Below, piece by piece: positions 43,743 to 51,778 of a DNA stretch of 64,000 nt. Source of the DNA: Asticcacaulis endophyticus (GTDB lineage Bacteria; Pseudomonadota; Alphaproteobacteria; Caulobacterales; Caulobacteraceae); contig NZ_BMZB01000002.1 in assembly GCF_014652575.1 (NCBI RefSeq), forward strand, positions 506,898 to 570,897. The letters are read 5' to 3'. Within the stretch, counting starts at the first letter, position 1, and each line of letters opens with the position of its first letter. Made by a program: the position numbers and the translations under genes. The notes below the pieces were generated by a model that was not told the DNA's origin, searched no databases, and worked only from the letters and a program-made list of their open reading frames with translations.

Positions 43743-46036
43743 CACGCCTCACTCTGGCGCTTAAGGATCTGGCGCGACAGGGCAAAGGCGTCCTTTGGGC
43801 GGCGACGGGTAAAGGTCGCATTTGTTTTTACCCACGCCTGCTCCCACGCGGTGATGTCGCGGGTAAAGGCCACCTGATCGAAGGCCTTGCCCGTCACTGC
43901 ACTTTGGCGGACGGCGGCCAATAGCTTGGTCCAGCGCGGCAGATAGAAATCCTTATACATCCCCTGCCAGGCCTTGGAGGCGTAGTCATTGAGATTACCA
44001 AGTCCCCCCCAAACCGTGACCTGCGCCTTGGCATTGAGGACGTAGTAATCGGATTCCGGCTTGGTGTCGCCGTAGGCGCGGGCCTCATCAATCCAGCTCG
44101 ACAGGGTGTCGGGTTGATCGCCCAGCAGGGCATCAACCATGATCATCAGGTCGGTGAATTTGGCGCGTTTGGCGTCGCCTGCGGCAAGGTCGCCCTTTTG
44201 GTAGTCGGTGATGATCCCCATCAGGAGATAGTCGATCTCTTCGGAGGCCAGATGGCGGACGGCATCGATGACGTCGTGGCGATAAAGCTGTGAGCCTTCA
44301 AAACCTTTGAGTGACAAAAATTCCGTCACGGCCTTATGCAGCAAAGCGCGGTCGCCGGGATGGCCCTCAAAGCTGGTGATGGCGGCCTGCGGGCGTTTGA
44401 AAACCATATAGGCCCCGGCGGCCTTGTTCCACCAGCGCGGTGTCCAGTATTTGGTGGTGTAGACTGACCTGCGGTAATCGCCCCACGCGCTCAAAAGCGC
44501 AGGCGTCGTGCGGCCATAGCGGCCTTTGAGATAGGTTGCGATCCAGTCATCGACGGAACCTTTTCCGCCGCCCCCCCCTATGCCCCAGGCCGCATCAAAA
44601 CAATACTCATAGGCGATCGAGTTGTTGTGCAGGCCTTCGGGGAACATGCCAAAGCCCTTGAGCGCGCCCGTTTTGGGGTTGCCCTCCAAACGTCCGATAT
44701 CCTGTTTATAAAAATCGAGATCGGCATAGACCGGGTTCGACGCGCCATAATTATGGACATAGCCGTAGATCCACGGCTTGCCCTGAAAGGCGTCGGTCGT
44801 TTGCCACACACCCGGATAGCGGTCATTGCCGATATCGAGGATCATCAGCTTATCGTCCGGCACTTTGCTTAAAAATGCGCCAATGGCGTCCGCCGACCAG
44901 AAATGCTTATCGGCCCCGAACAGCCAGCCCTGCATGACCCAGACGGCATCAGGGTTAGCGCCGCGGATTGAGTCGTAAATCGCCTGCCCGTAGGCGGCCA
45001 GTCGCTCGGCCTTCAGCGCCGGATCAACGACGGTTTCGGTTTCCTTGGTATTGGCCGTGCCGTCGCCGTACTTGGCGTTTTTCACGTCCGAGCCGTCTTT
45101 GGAAATCGGCGGCAGCATCTCATTGAAGCTATCGGCCAGATAGTACTGACCTTCGCCGTAGGTGGCCGTATAAAGCTCGATAAAGCGCTTGGCGATCACG
45201 GCAAACAACGGATCGGCCGGATCGAGCCAGTAGGTTTCATGAAAGCCTTCCCACGGCCGCATGGGGTAGATGCCCGCTTCGGGGTGCTTTTGCGCAAAGG
45301 CCTTGGGGACATAGCCGCCAAAGGCCGGCAGGATCGGCGTCATGCCCAGATCGCGCATGGATTTGAGCAGCTTGACCTGAAGCACGCGCTTTTTTTCGAT
45401 CCACGCCTGCGGCACCGGAGCCATATAGCCTTCGATATTGCCCATGCGGTGCCAGGGCGTGAACGCCGGGCCGGAGAAATAGTCGCCCAGTTCGGTATCG
45501 CTAAGGCCAAGCTCACGCCACAACGATTGCCAGACAAATTCCTGACCTTCCATGGCCAGCGGCATGTCGATGCCGTGCAGGGCCATCCAGTCGAGTTCTT
45601 TCTGCCAGCGCGCCCAGCCCCAGAACGGCGTCGTATAGCCAAAGGTGCAGGTGTTCATATAGACGCGGTGGGCGAACGGCGTGGCAACCTTACCCGTATC
45701 GGCGGCGGGCAGGGCGGCGGGCAGGGCCACGCGGTTGCCTTCCCAGCTTACGTTCGCCGCACCGATCGAGGTCAGGTAAGCATAGGCGCCGCGCGTCAGG
45801 GCCACCGGCGATGAGCCTTCGATGGCGACCGCGCCCTTGGCGGATTTGACGGCAAAATAGCTGTCCGCCCCGCCGGTAAGCTTAAGTTTTATGTCGTGTG
45901 CGCGCTTGCCCATCAGGCGGCCCAAAACGGCGCGGGCGGCGGCGGTTGTGTCCTCAGCCGCAAAGGCGGGCGCGGTGGTAAAGGCGGCGACGGCCAGGGT
46001 TTGCATCAGGGCTTGGCGACGTGAAATACCGGACAT
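43742..46036 (-). CDS. GH89 alpha-N-acetylglucosaminidase
   Basis: The 764-residue enzyme belongs to GH89, related to human NAGLU. It starts at the ATG at 46036; the signal peptide MSGISRRQALMQTLAVAAFT has a twin-arginine pattern, so export is probably through Tat. Landmarks: an N-terminal mixed domain to about 100, the catalytic barrel with WALHGIDMPLAMEGQEFVW and the acidic YLADSFNEMLPP, and a C-terminal helical domain. It releases terminal alpha-GlcNAc from glycans. It is the first gene of a coupled run leading into NagX. Confidence 0.92.
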   Translation of the reverse strand: MSGISRRQALMQTLAVAAFTTAPAFAAEDTTAAARAVLGRLMGKRAHDIKLKLTGGADSYFAVKSAKGAVAIEGSSPVALTRGAYAYLTSIGAANVSWEGNRVALPAALPAADTGKVATPFAHRVYMNTCTFGYTTPFWGWARWQKELDWMALHGIDMPLAMEGQEFVWQSLWRELGLSDTELGDYFSGPAFTPWHRMGNIEGYMAPVPQAWIEKKRVLQVKLLKSMRDLGMTPILPAFGGYVPKAFAQKHPEAGIYPMRPWEGFHETYWLDPADPLFAVIAKRFIELYTATYGEGQYYLADSFNEMLPPISKDGSDVKNAKYGDGTANTKETETVVDPALKAERLAAYGQAIYDSIRGANPDAVWVMQGWLFGADKHFWSADAIGAFLSKVPDDKLMILDIGNDRYPGVWQTTDAFQGKPWIYGYVHNYGASNPVYADLDFYKQDIGRLEGNPKTGALKGFGMFPEGLHNNSIAYEYCFDAAWGIGGGGGKGSVDDWIATYLKGRYGRTTPALLSAWGDYRRSVYTTKYWTPRWWNKAAGAYMVFKRPQAAITSFEGHPGDRALLHKAVTEFLSLKGFEGSQLYRHDVIDAVRHLASEEIDYLLMGIITDYQKGDLAAGDAKRAKFTDLMIMVDALLGDQPDTLSSWIDEARAYGDTKPESDYYVLNAKAQVTVWGGLGNLNDYASKAWQGMYKDFYLPRWTKLLAAVRQSAVTGKAFDQVAFTRDITAWEQAWVKTNATFTRRRPKDAFALSRQILKRQSEA

Positions 46037-46080
46037 GACAACCTTTTCGCAGTCGGAACGCTTAAAATCAGGAGAAAGGT

Positions 46081-46169
46081 GCGAGACCAAAAGCACTGTG
46101 AGGGAACCGGGCTTAGGTCTCGCACCCGTAAAGGCGGGGCACAGGGGGAGGGAGATAACCCCGCCTTTA
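46081..46169. promoter_or_regulatory. Two inverted repeats between the GH89 gene and the TonB receptor
   Basis: GCGAGACC/GGTCTCGC pair at 46081-46122, and TAAAGGCGGGG/CCCCGCCTTTA pair at 46129-46169. The second is 14 bases past the receptor stop and may terminate that transcript, though no T-run follows. The first lies 45 bases before the GH89 ATG and could affect its expression. Confidence 0.45.
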
Positions 46170-46182
46170 TATCAGTTTACGC

Positions 46183-48870
46183 TTACATTTTATACTGGAA
46201 CGACAGGTAGTAGCTGGGCCCGGTCACCGCCGTCATCTGCCAGATGTTATCCGTCAGATAATAGGCGTCTTCCTTTTCGTTGGTGATGTTCTGGGCACCG
46301 AACGACAGGCTCATCTGCTCATTGATGGTGTAGCCCAGAACGACATCGACCTGAGTGCGGTCTTTGACGATGTGGGTTTCACGGGCAAAGAAGCTGTCGG
46401 CTGAGTTTTGCAGATATTCCGAACGATAGTTGGCCGAAACACGGGCACTGAAGGTCGAGTTTTCCCAGTAACCGGTCAGGTTAGCCGTATTTTCAGACAG
46501 GTTGCGAAGCTGGAACTTGGCGCTCTTGTCCTGAGTGACGTGGGTGTAGTTGGCAATCACGCCAAAGCCATCCAGCGGCAGAAGGTTGTCCAAGGATTGC
46601 TGCCAGTTGACTTCGTAACCCTTGATCATGTTCTTGGATGGATCATTGGCCTTGATATTGATGTCATAGATGCTGCCATTGGCGCTAACGCAATCCGTAC
46701 CGTTGTCAGTCAGGGCAACGCCTTCAAAACTGGCCGGACAGATGAAGGTATCAAAGGTGCCGTTCTTGACCTCCTTAGCAAAGGCCGACAGGCTGAGGGC
46801 ATTGCCCTTGCCATAGTACCATTCGATTCCGAGGTCACCCTGATTGGCGGTCAGCGGTTCAAGATCAGCTTCACCCAGAGCGATGGAATAGGTGGTTACG
46901 CCGCCTGAAACCGAAGAGTTGATCGTGGTCGCAAGGCTGGTGCTGGAGTCGAGGATCGGACGCACCAGAACCTTGGCGGCCGAGGCACGGACCAGCAGGT
47001 TCGGGTTCAGATTGACCACGAAGTTCGCGGACGGCAGGACATTGGTATAGGACTTATCGGTCGAATAGGTGCCGGCGGCGATGCGGACATCGGCGCTGGA
47101 GTTCGGGTTCGGGGTGGTCAGGTAGCCGTTGACGGTCTGGTCGGTTTTCTCAACGCGAATGCCGACATTACCGCGCACGCCAAAGCCGAACAGGTCGCCC
47201 TTAAGATCAGTCATGGTGTAAACCGACTTAATGTCGCGTTCCAGACCATAGGTGGCTTCGGGGGCGAATTGCAGCGGGATGGTCACGCCTTCGGCAGCCA
47301 TCATCTCACGATAGCCGTCGATGTCCGGCACGACCCAATTAGTACCAAAGCTGCCTTCGCCGTCGAGGAAGCCGGAGACGGCGTCATTATAGCTGAAGGC
47401 CGGGGTAAATTGTGCGGTCGGGTAATAGCCCAGAACCAGACGGTCTCTGCGGGTGCGGTGGCGGTTGAAGTTTTCCTTCTTGTACTTCAGGCCGACGCTG
47501 GCCGATTGCAGCCAGCCCATGTCGAGCCAGTATTTGGCATCCAGTTGCGCCGAGGTTTCATCGGTATCGTTGCGGGTCTGGCCACCGTTCGGATACTCAT
47601 TGCGGGTCAGCTTGTTATAGGCGTAAGACGCCGTATCGTTCAGATCGACCGAGGTGGAGAACTTGACGTTTTCCGGATCAGACATGTCAAGTGTCGCCGA
47701 TGGAATGGTGATCGCCAGGATCGCGGCTTCTTCGGAGATGTAGCCCTTGCCTTCGGTATAGTTGATCACGCCCTTAAGCGTCAGGTTCTCGATGCCGGTA
47801 TATTTGAAATCAGCGGTAAGGGCTGAAGATTTCAGATCGCGGGTTTCAAGCTGACGGTTATTTTCGGTCGTGAAGTTGTTGACAACGATTTTGGTCGCCA
47901 GCCCGTTCGTGACTTCGTTGACCTGAATGGTGCCAAGACCACCAAACAGAAAGACCTGCTGGTTGACATCATAGGTCGTATAATCGTGAGAATAGATGGC
48001 GGTCAGGCCCATCTCCAGATCTTCGCTGGGACGGTACTGAACGGCGGCATTAAGCTGCGAACGCTCGGTTTCGCGGTCGATGCGGCGGTAGCGCGGACGG
48101 CGCGGCACCACGGTACCGGCGGGAACGGCGACTGAGCCTGCGGCAAAGGTGTTCGACGCGGTCGTCGTGTACCAGCGGTCCATGAAGCTGTAGTCGGCGC
48201 GGTCGTTCAGCTTTTGGTAGCCAGCGCCCAAAAACACGCCCAGCTTGCCGTCAAGGAACTTGTCGCCATAGGTCAGGGTGACTTTCGGCGTAGTATCGGC
48301 ATCGGCCAGTTCTGAGTTCTGCGCCTTGACCGAAGCCACCAGCGTGCGGCCCTTAAGGTTGAGCGGGCGCACCGTGTCGATATTGATGGTACCGGCCAAC
48401 CCGCCTGCATCCATGTCAGCGGTTGGAGATTTGATCACCTGAATCCCTGATGCCAGTTCGGTCTGGATCACGTCAAAGCGGAACCCATCGGTAAAGTTAG
48501 CACTCTTGAAGGTCTGGCCGTTGACCGTGGTGTAGGCATATTGCGGTCCCAGACCACGGACGGCGATGGTTGAGCCGCGCCCGTTGACGTTACCAATCTG
48601 AACGCCGGGAATGCGCTGAATGGCTTCGGCAATGTTCTCAGACGGGAACTTGCCGATGTCTTCGGCGGAAATGCCGTCCGAGACACGGATATCGTCCTTC
48701 TTGGCGCGCAAAGCGTCGGCAAGGCTCTTGCGGAAGCCGACAATGACCACCTCTTCGACCGGTGCGTCGGCGGAAGTCGTGGCGGCGGTTTGATCCTGAG
48801 CGGTGGCCACGGAGGCCATCAAAAGCCCAGTCAGGGCGGTACTCACTAAGGCATAGTGCTTGAAAGTCAT
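46183..48870 (-). CDS. TonB-dependent receptor, TonB-Xanth-Caul type
   Basis: An 895-residue outer-membrane receptor. The ATG at 48870 follows GGGGA and opens a signal peptide (MTFKHYALVSTALTGLLMAS, cleavage near ATAQ). Plug features are EVVIVGFRKSLADALRAK and AEDIGKFPSENIAEAIQRIP, characteristic of the carbohydrate-linked TonB-Xanth-Caul family (TIGR01782). The barrel ends with ITNEKEDAYYLTDN and SYYLSFQYKM. Position upstream of GH89 and the nag genes suggests uptake of GlcNAc-containing oligosaccharides. Confidence 0.93.
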   Translation of the reverse strand: MTFKHYALVSTALTGLLMASVATAQDQTAATTSADAPVEEVVIVGFRKSLADALRAKKDDIRVSDGISAEDIGKFPSENIAEAIQRIPGVQIGNVNGRGSTIAVRGLGPQYAYTTVNGQTFKSANFTDGFRFDVIQTELASGIQVIKSPTADMDAGGLAGTINIDTVRPLNLKGRTLVASVKAQNSELADADTTPKVTLTYGDKFLDGKLGVFLGAGYQKLNDRADYSFMDRWYTTTASNTFAAGSVAVPAGTVVPRRPRYRRIDRETERSQLNAAVQYRPSEDLEMGLTAIYSHDYTTYDVNQQVFLFGGLGTIQVNEVTNGLATKIVVNNFTTENNRQLETRDLKSSALTADFKYTGIENLTLKGVINYTEGKGYISEEAAILAITIPSATLDMSDPENVKFSTSVDLNDTASYAYNKLTRNEYPNGGQTRNDTDETSAQLDAKYWLDMGWLQSASVGLKYKKENFNRHRTRRDRLVLGYYPTAQFTPAFSYNDAVSGFLDGEGSFGTNWVVPDIDGYREMMAAEGVTIPLQFAPEATYGLERDIKSVYTMTDLKGDLFGFGVRGNVGIRVEKTDQTVNGYLTTPNPNSSADVRIAAGTYSTDKSYTNVLPSANFVVNLNPNLLVRASAAKVLVRPILDSSTSLATTINSSVSGGVTTYSIALGEADLEPLTANQGDLGIEWYYGKGNALSLSAFAKEVKNGTFDTFICPASFEGVALTDNGTDCVSANGSIYDINIKANDPSKNMIKGYEVNWQQSLDNLLPLDGFGVIANYTHVTQDKSAKFQLRNLSENTANLTGYWENSTFSARVSANYRSEYLQNSADSFFARETHIVKDRTQVDVVLGYTINEQMSLSFGAQNITNEKEDAYYLTDNIWQMTAVTGPSYYLSFQYKM

Positions 48871-49479
48871 AGATTTATCCCCTTTGGCGTCTGGGCACAC
48901 CTGCGCATGGGGAGGCAGCTATGTCCCGTCACTCGACACCGTTAAATATTAGATGTTCGGGCAATATCCTTCCGTGCATACCATTTTGTAGGATTGGAAG
49001 GCCAATTGCTGGAATTAGACTATGGCTTGAAAAATTGGCCTGTCAATTTCAATGTCGGTTTCGTGAACTTTTTTTGTCAGCCAATTTGCGCTGATTGTCA
49101 GTCGCAAGATCGTTGCTGAAATTATTAATAATATATTTCAATAATTTACCTGAATAAATTGTCTAACCAAAATTTTTCTAACGACCAAAAGGTGTGACAT
49201 TTATGTTATTCTTATCGTGAGGCCTGGCGATGGAACATGCGCATTTGAGCACCAATTGGTAAATTGCGTGTCGCTCATGCCTGTTCTTTTGTAAAAATTG
49301 ACCAACCTTTTATGACGACTTGGTCTGGTGCGGCGTGCTTCAAGTGCTTTGGCTAAAGATGCGGGGAGGGTCCGATGATCGGATTGGTATGGTCTTCGCT
49401 GTGACCACAAATTCCGCCCGTTTTTCGGTGCATTTCTAATTTAAAACAGCAACGAAAGTGGTTGACCAATTTCCGGAAG
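48871..49479. promoter_or_regulatory. Long regulatory region upstream of the GlcNAc TonB receptor
   Basis: About 600 bases without a convincing gene, A+T-rich in the middle. It contains the palindrome ATTGGCCTGTCAAT (49034-49047), ACCAATTGGT (49251-49260), and the 8-mer TTGACCAA at 49298-49305 and 49462-49469. The same 8-mer, reversed, lies upstream of the FadR-like regulator at 50299-50306. These are candidate operators for that regulator; binding is not shown. Confidence 0.5.
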
Positions 49480-50232
49480 TTATTGTCCTGCGAAAGCGGC
49501 TGTACCCATAGCCGCTTTCAGCCCTTCAAAATGGTGCCACATCTTATGATAGGCGCTGCCGCCATCCCCGAGCTGGAGCGCGGCGATGATCTTCTGGTGC
49601 GATTCGGCGGTTTGCTTGCGCCGGACCTCCAGAACCTTGGCGCTATCGGGCAGATCGTTGATGTCTTTACGCCGGCTCCAAAGATAATAGACCGTGCCGG
49701 TAAGCTCGGCGTTCTGGGCGGCCTGAGCGATAGCCATATGAACGGCGATTTCCTGTTTTCGTAAGCCCTCAGCGTCCCGGCTCGTGGCATACTGTTCGGC
49801 AGCCGTCTTAATCTGATGCAGGGCGGCGTCCGTCATGCGATAGGATGCGATCTGCGCCAAATGGCTTTCCAGCCACTGCTGTGCCACAATTAGCGTCTCC
49901 CAGTCGGCAGCGCCGGCGGCAGCCTGGGCGGGCACGGGGACCGTCATGATGCCGGGTGTATTCCGGCTCTCATAGGCCAGCCGGGTAATATAGATGCCCG
50001 ATCCTTGACGCGACTGGATCAGGCCCTTGACCTCCAGCATCACCAGAGCATCACGGATTACCGCCCGGCCAACCCCATAGGATTCGGCCAGATCCCGTTC
50101 AGTCGGCAGCTTGCCCGCCACGCGAAATTCCCCGGTCCAGATCCGGTCGAGCAGTGACTTTCCGACCACTTGATAGGCGCGAACATCCTTGTCGGATTCG
50201 GTTGCATCAGAAGGGCTGTCGTTTGCAGGCAT
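49480..50232 (-). CDS. FadR-type GntR-family regulator (FCD domain)
   Basis: The 250-residue regulator is started at the ATG at 50232, which has AAGGA 9 bases upstream; the ATG nine bases earlier is too close to that site. The winged helix (about 20-85) includes LPTERDLAESYGVGRAVIRD and IQSRQGSGIYITRL. An all-helical FCD ligand domain follows to the end. FCD regulators often sense sugar acids or organic acids. Its position next to the TonB receptor makes that gene, or itself, the likely target. Confidence 0.9.
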   Translation of the reverse strand: MPANDSPSDATESDKDVRAYQVVGKSLLDRIWTGEFRVAGKLPTERDLAESYGVGRAVIRDALVMLEVKGLIQSRQGSGIYITRLAYESRNTPGIMTVPVPAQAAAGAADWETLIVAQQWLESHLAQIASYRMTDAALHQIKTAAEQYATSRDAEGLRKQEIAVHMAIAQAAQNAELTGTVYYLWSRRKDINDLPDSAKVLEVRRKQTAESHQKIIAALQLGDGGSAYHKMWHHFEGLKAAMGTAAFAGQ

Positions 50233-50297
50233 GAAGGTCATCCTTAGGCTTTGAGGCCTGGCATCTATTTGTTGCCCAATTAAAGCGCTTTGCGAAA

Positions 50298-50307
50298 ATT
50301 GGTCAAT
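50298..50307. promoter_or_regulatory. ATTGGTCAAT palindrome upstream of the FadR-like gene
   Basis: A 10-base palindrome lies 66 bases before the regulator's ATG. It contains the 8-mer TTGGTCAA, whose complement TTGACCAA occurs twice more just beyond the gene. It may serve for autoregulation. Confidence 0.45.
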
Positions 50308-50393
50308 GATTATGACGCCTGTTTCCCAATGCCCGGCAAAGACAGATCTTTAAAATGAAAAGCGGCTTTCGCCCTGATCTTTGGTAGCTGTGA

Positions 50394-50892
50394 TCACTTA
50401 GCTTTCAGTTCACTTCGGTTTATAAGCCAAGTCATGATCGCGCCAGGCAGCAAGAAGCCACCGGTCACGAGGATGCCATGCAATATGTGTGCGGCTGGCT
50501 CATTCAGCGTGGCAACATGCTTCATTGGCGAAAGCCAAGGCGATAGGTTGAGAAACAGAAGCGCCAATACCACGGAAGGCCAAAGCATGCTGACGCCTCG
50601 CTTTTCGCTTTGAATCCAAGCATAAACTGCCAACGTCAAAACGAAAACACCTTCAAGTACCCAAGAGGCTACTCCTAATTTCCCCCATAACCCATAGCCC
50701 ATATGGATATCAGAATTGGGATAAAGTGCCAGATCGCTATTGTGCATCGGCCAGTCAGCGACAAAATGCGAGAATGCTGCAACGAACGCCACTACCGCGA
50801 TACGCTTGTCTTTGATGAATAATGCGGCCCATGCCGCCGACCAAAATAGCGCCGCTGCGAGCGAATGATCCCAATCTATGTATGTTAAGTCG
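50394..50892 (-). pseudogene. Membrane protein of the DUF457-like type, N-terminus missing
   Basis: About 165 residues with four hydrophobic segments match the C-terminal two thirds of membrane-bound metal-dependent-hydrolase-like proteins. Recognisable pieces are DWDHSLAAALFWSA, FVAAFSHFVADWPMHN and LALYPNSDIHMGYGLWG, with several histidines and aspartates. The usual first 60-70 residues are absent: the frame runs into a fragment of a different gene (a YkgJ-like protein, on the same strand). I therefore read it as truncated by a deletion. It could still be translated from an internal start, so pseudogene is a judgement. Confidence 0.65.
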
Positions 50893-50893
50893 A

Positions 50894-51260
50894 AAAACAG
50901 AGCATTGTCCGTCGTCTGCCAGTAGCGGGCAGGATTGGCGCAGACGCTCGGGATGCTCAGTCGTATCGATAGCCTCAACCGTCTCGATCAGGCGCTCATG
51001 CAAACGTTCGCGTCGGCAATGCCGGGCGGCACCTTGACATACAGATGACAACAGGCGCTGCACCCGCTTTGGCAATCGGGCTTAGACTGATTGGGAAAAC
51101 CGTAGAGCAGGGCTAAGGCGGCATCCGCGATGGCGGTAGTGTCACGGGCCGCCTCGACCAGACAGGTTGCCTCTGAAAGTGCCTCGCTCAAACCGTATCG
51201 TATAAGGGTGAATATGCCTTCATACCGTAAGGCCAGTGACCGGGTGAGGGCGCCCTTGAG
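50894..51260 (-). pseudogene. YkgJ-like cysteine-cluster protein, frameshifted and truncated
   Basis: The N-terminal part lies in one frame, ending with CQSGCSACCHLYVKVPPGIA (the cysteine cluster), and reaches a stop near 50988. The continuation LHERLIETVEAIDTTEHPER and CPLLADDGQCSVF lies in the next frame, so a frameshift is near 51000. The protein is then cut off at about 50893, where sequence of the DUF457-like gene begins. No ATG is found in frame upstream as far as a stop at 51261. It is a remnant of a zinc/iron-chelating YkgJ family gene. Confidence 0.7.
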
Positions 51261-51299
51261 CTATCTCACTCGACAGGCGTTCGATTGTGTGGTGTGCGT

Positions 51300-51758
51300 T
51301 CATATCAATGATTTTGAGGCGTCCTTGATGGCATTGCGGATGCGCGGATAGGTGCCGCAGCGGCAGATATTACCGGTCATGGCCGCGTCAATCTCTGCAT
51401 CGGTGGGTACCTTAATGTCCTTAAGCAACGCGACGGCCGACATGATCTGGCCGGACTGGCAATAGCCGCATTGCGGCACATCAATCTTCAGCCAGGCCGC
51501 CTGAACCGCCAGCGCTTCCGGGCCAGAGACGGCCTCGATAGTGGTGACGTCACTGTCGCCCACGGCTGAGATCGGCAATGAACAGGATCGTACCGGTTGG
51601 CCATCGACATGAACCGTACACGCGCCGCACTGGGCGACACCGCATCCGTATTTAGTGCCGGTAAGGTGCAGGGTGTCGCGCACTACCCACAACAGAGGCG
51701 TGTCGGCATCGACATCGACCGTATGTTGTTTGCCATTAAGACGGATCGTATAGGGCAT
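51300..51758 (-). CDS. iorA: Isoquinoline 1-oxidoreductase-type [2Fe-2S] subunit
   Basis: The 152-residue small subunit of a molybdenum hydroxylase binds two [2Fe-2S] clusters. The plant-type cluster ligands are in [18 protein letters not shown], and the second cluster in [10 protein letters not shown] and [16 protein letters not shown]. It transfers electrons from the molybdopterin subunit encoded just upstream; the gap between the two genes is 20 bases. It has no signal peptide, as expected for a partner carried out with a Tat-signal subunit. Confidence 0.92.
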   Translation of the reverse strand: MPYTIRLNGKQHTVDVDADTPLLWVVRDTLHLTGTKYGCGVAQCGACTVHVDGQPVRSCSLPISAVGDSDVTTIEAVSGPEALAVQAAWLKIDVPQCGYCQSGQIMSAVALLKDIKVPTDAEIDAAMTGNICRCGTYPRIRNAIKDASKSLI

Positions 51759-51778
51759 TTCATAGTCTCCGGCAGGGT

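Noticed and set aside
49201..49410. A 69-codon frame on the minus strand in the region before the GlcNAc TonB receptor
   Set aside because: Composition is arginine/serine/threonine-rich without domain features, there is no good start signal, and it lies across candidate operators. It looks like chance.
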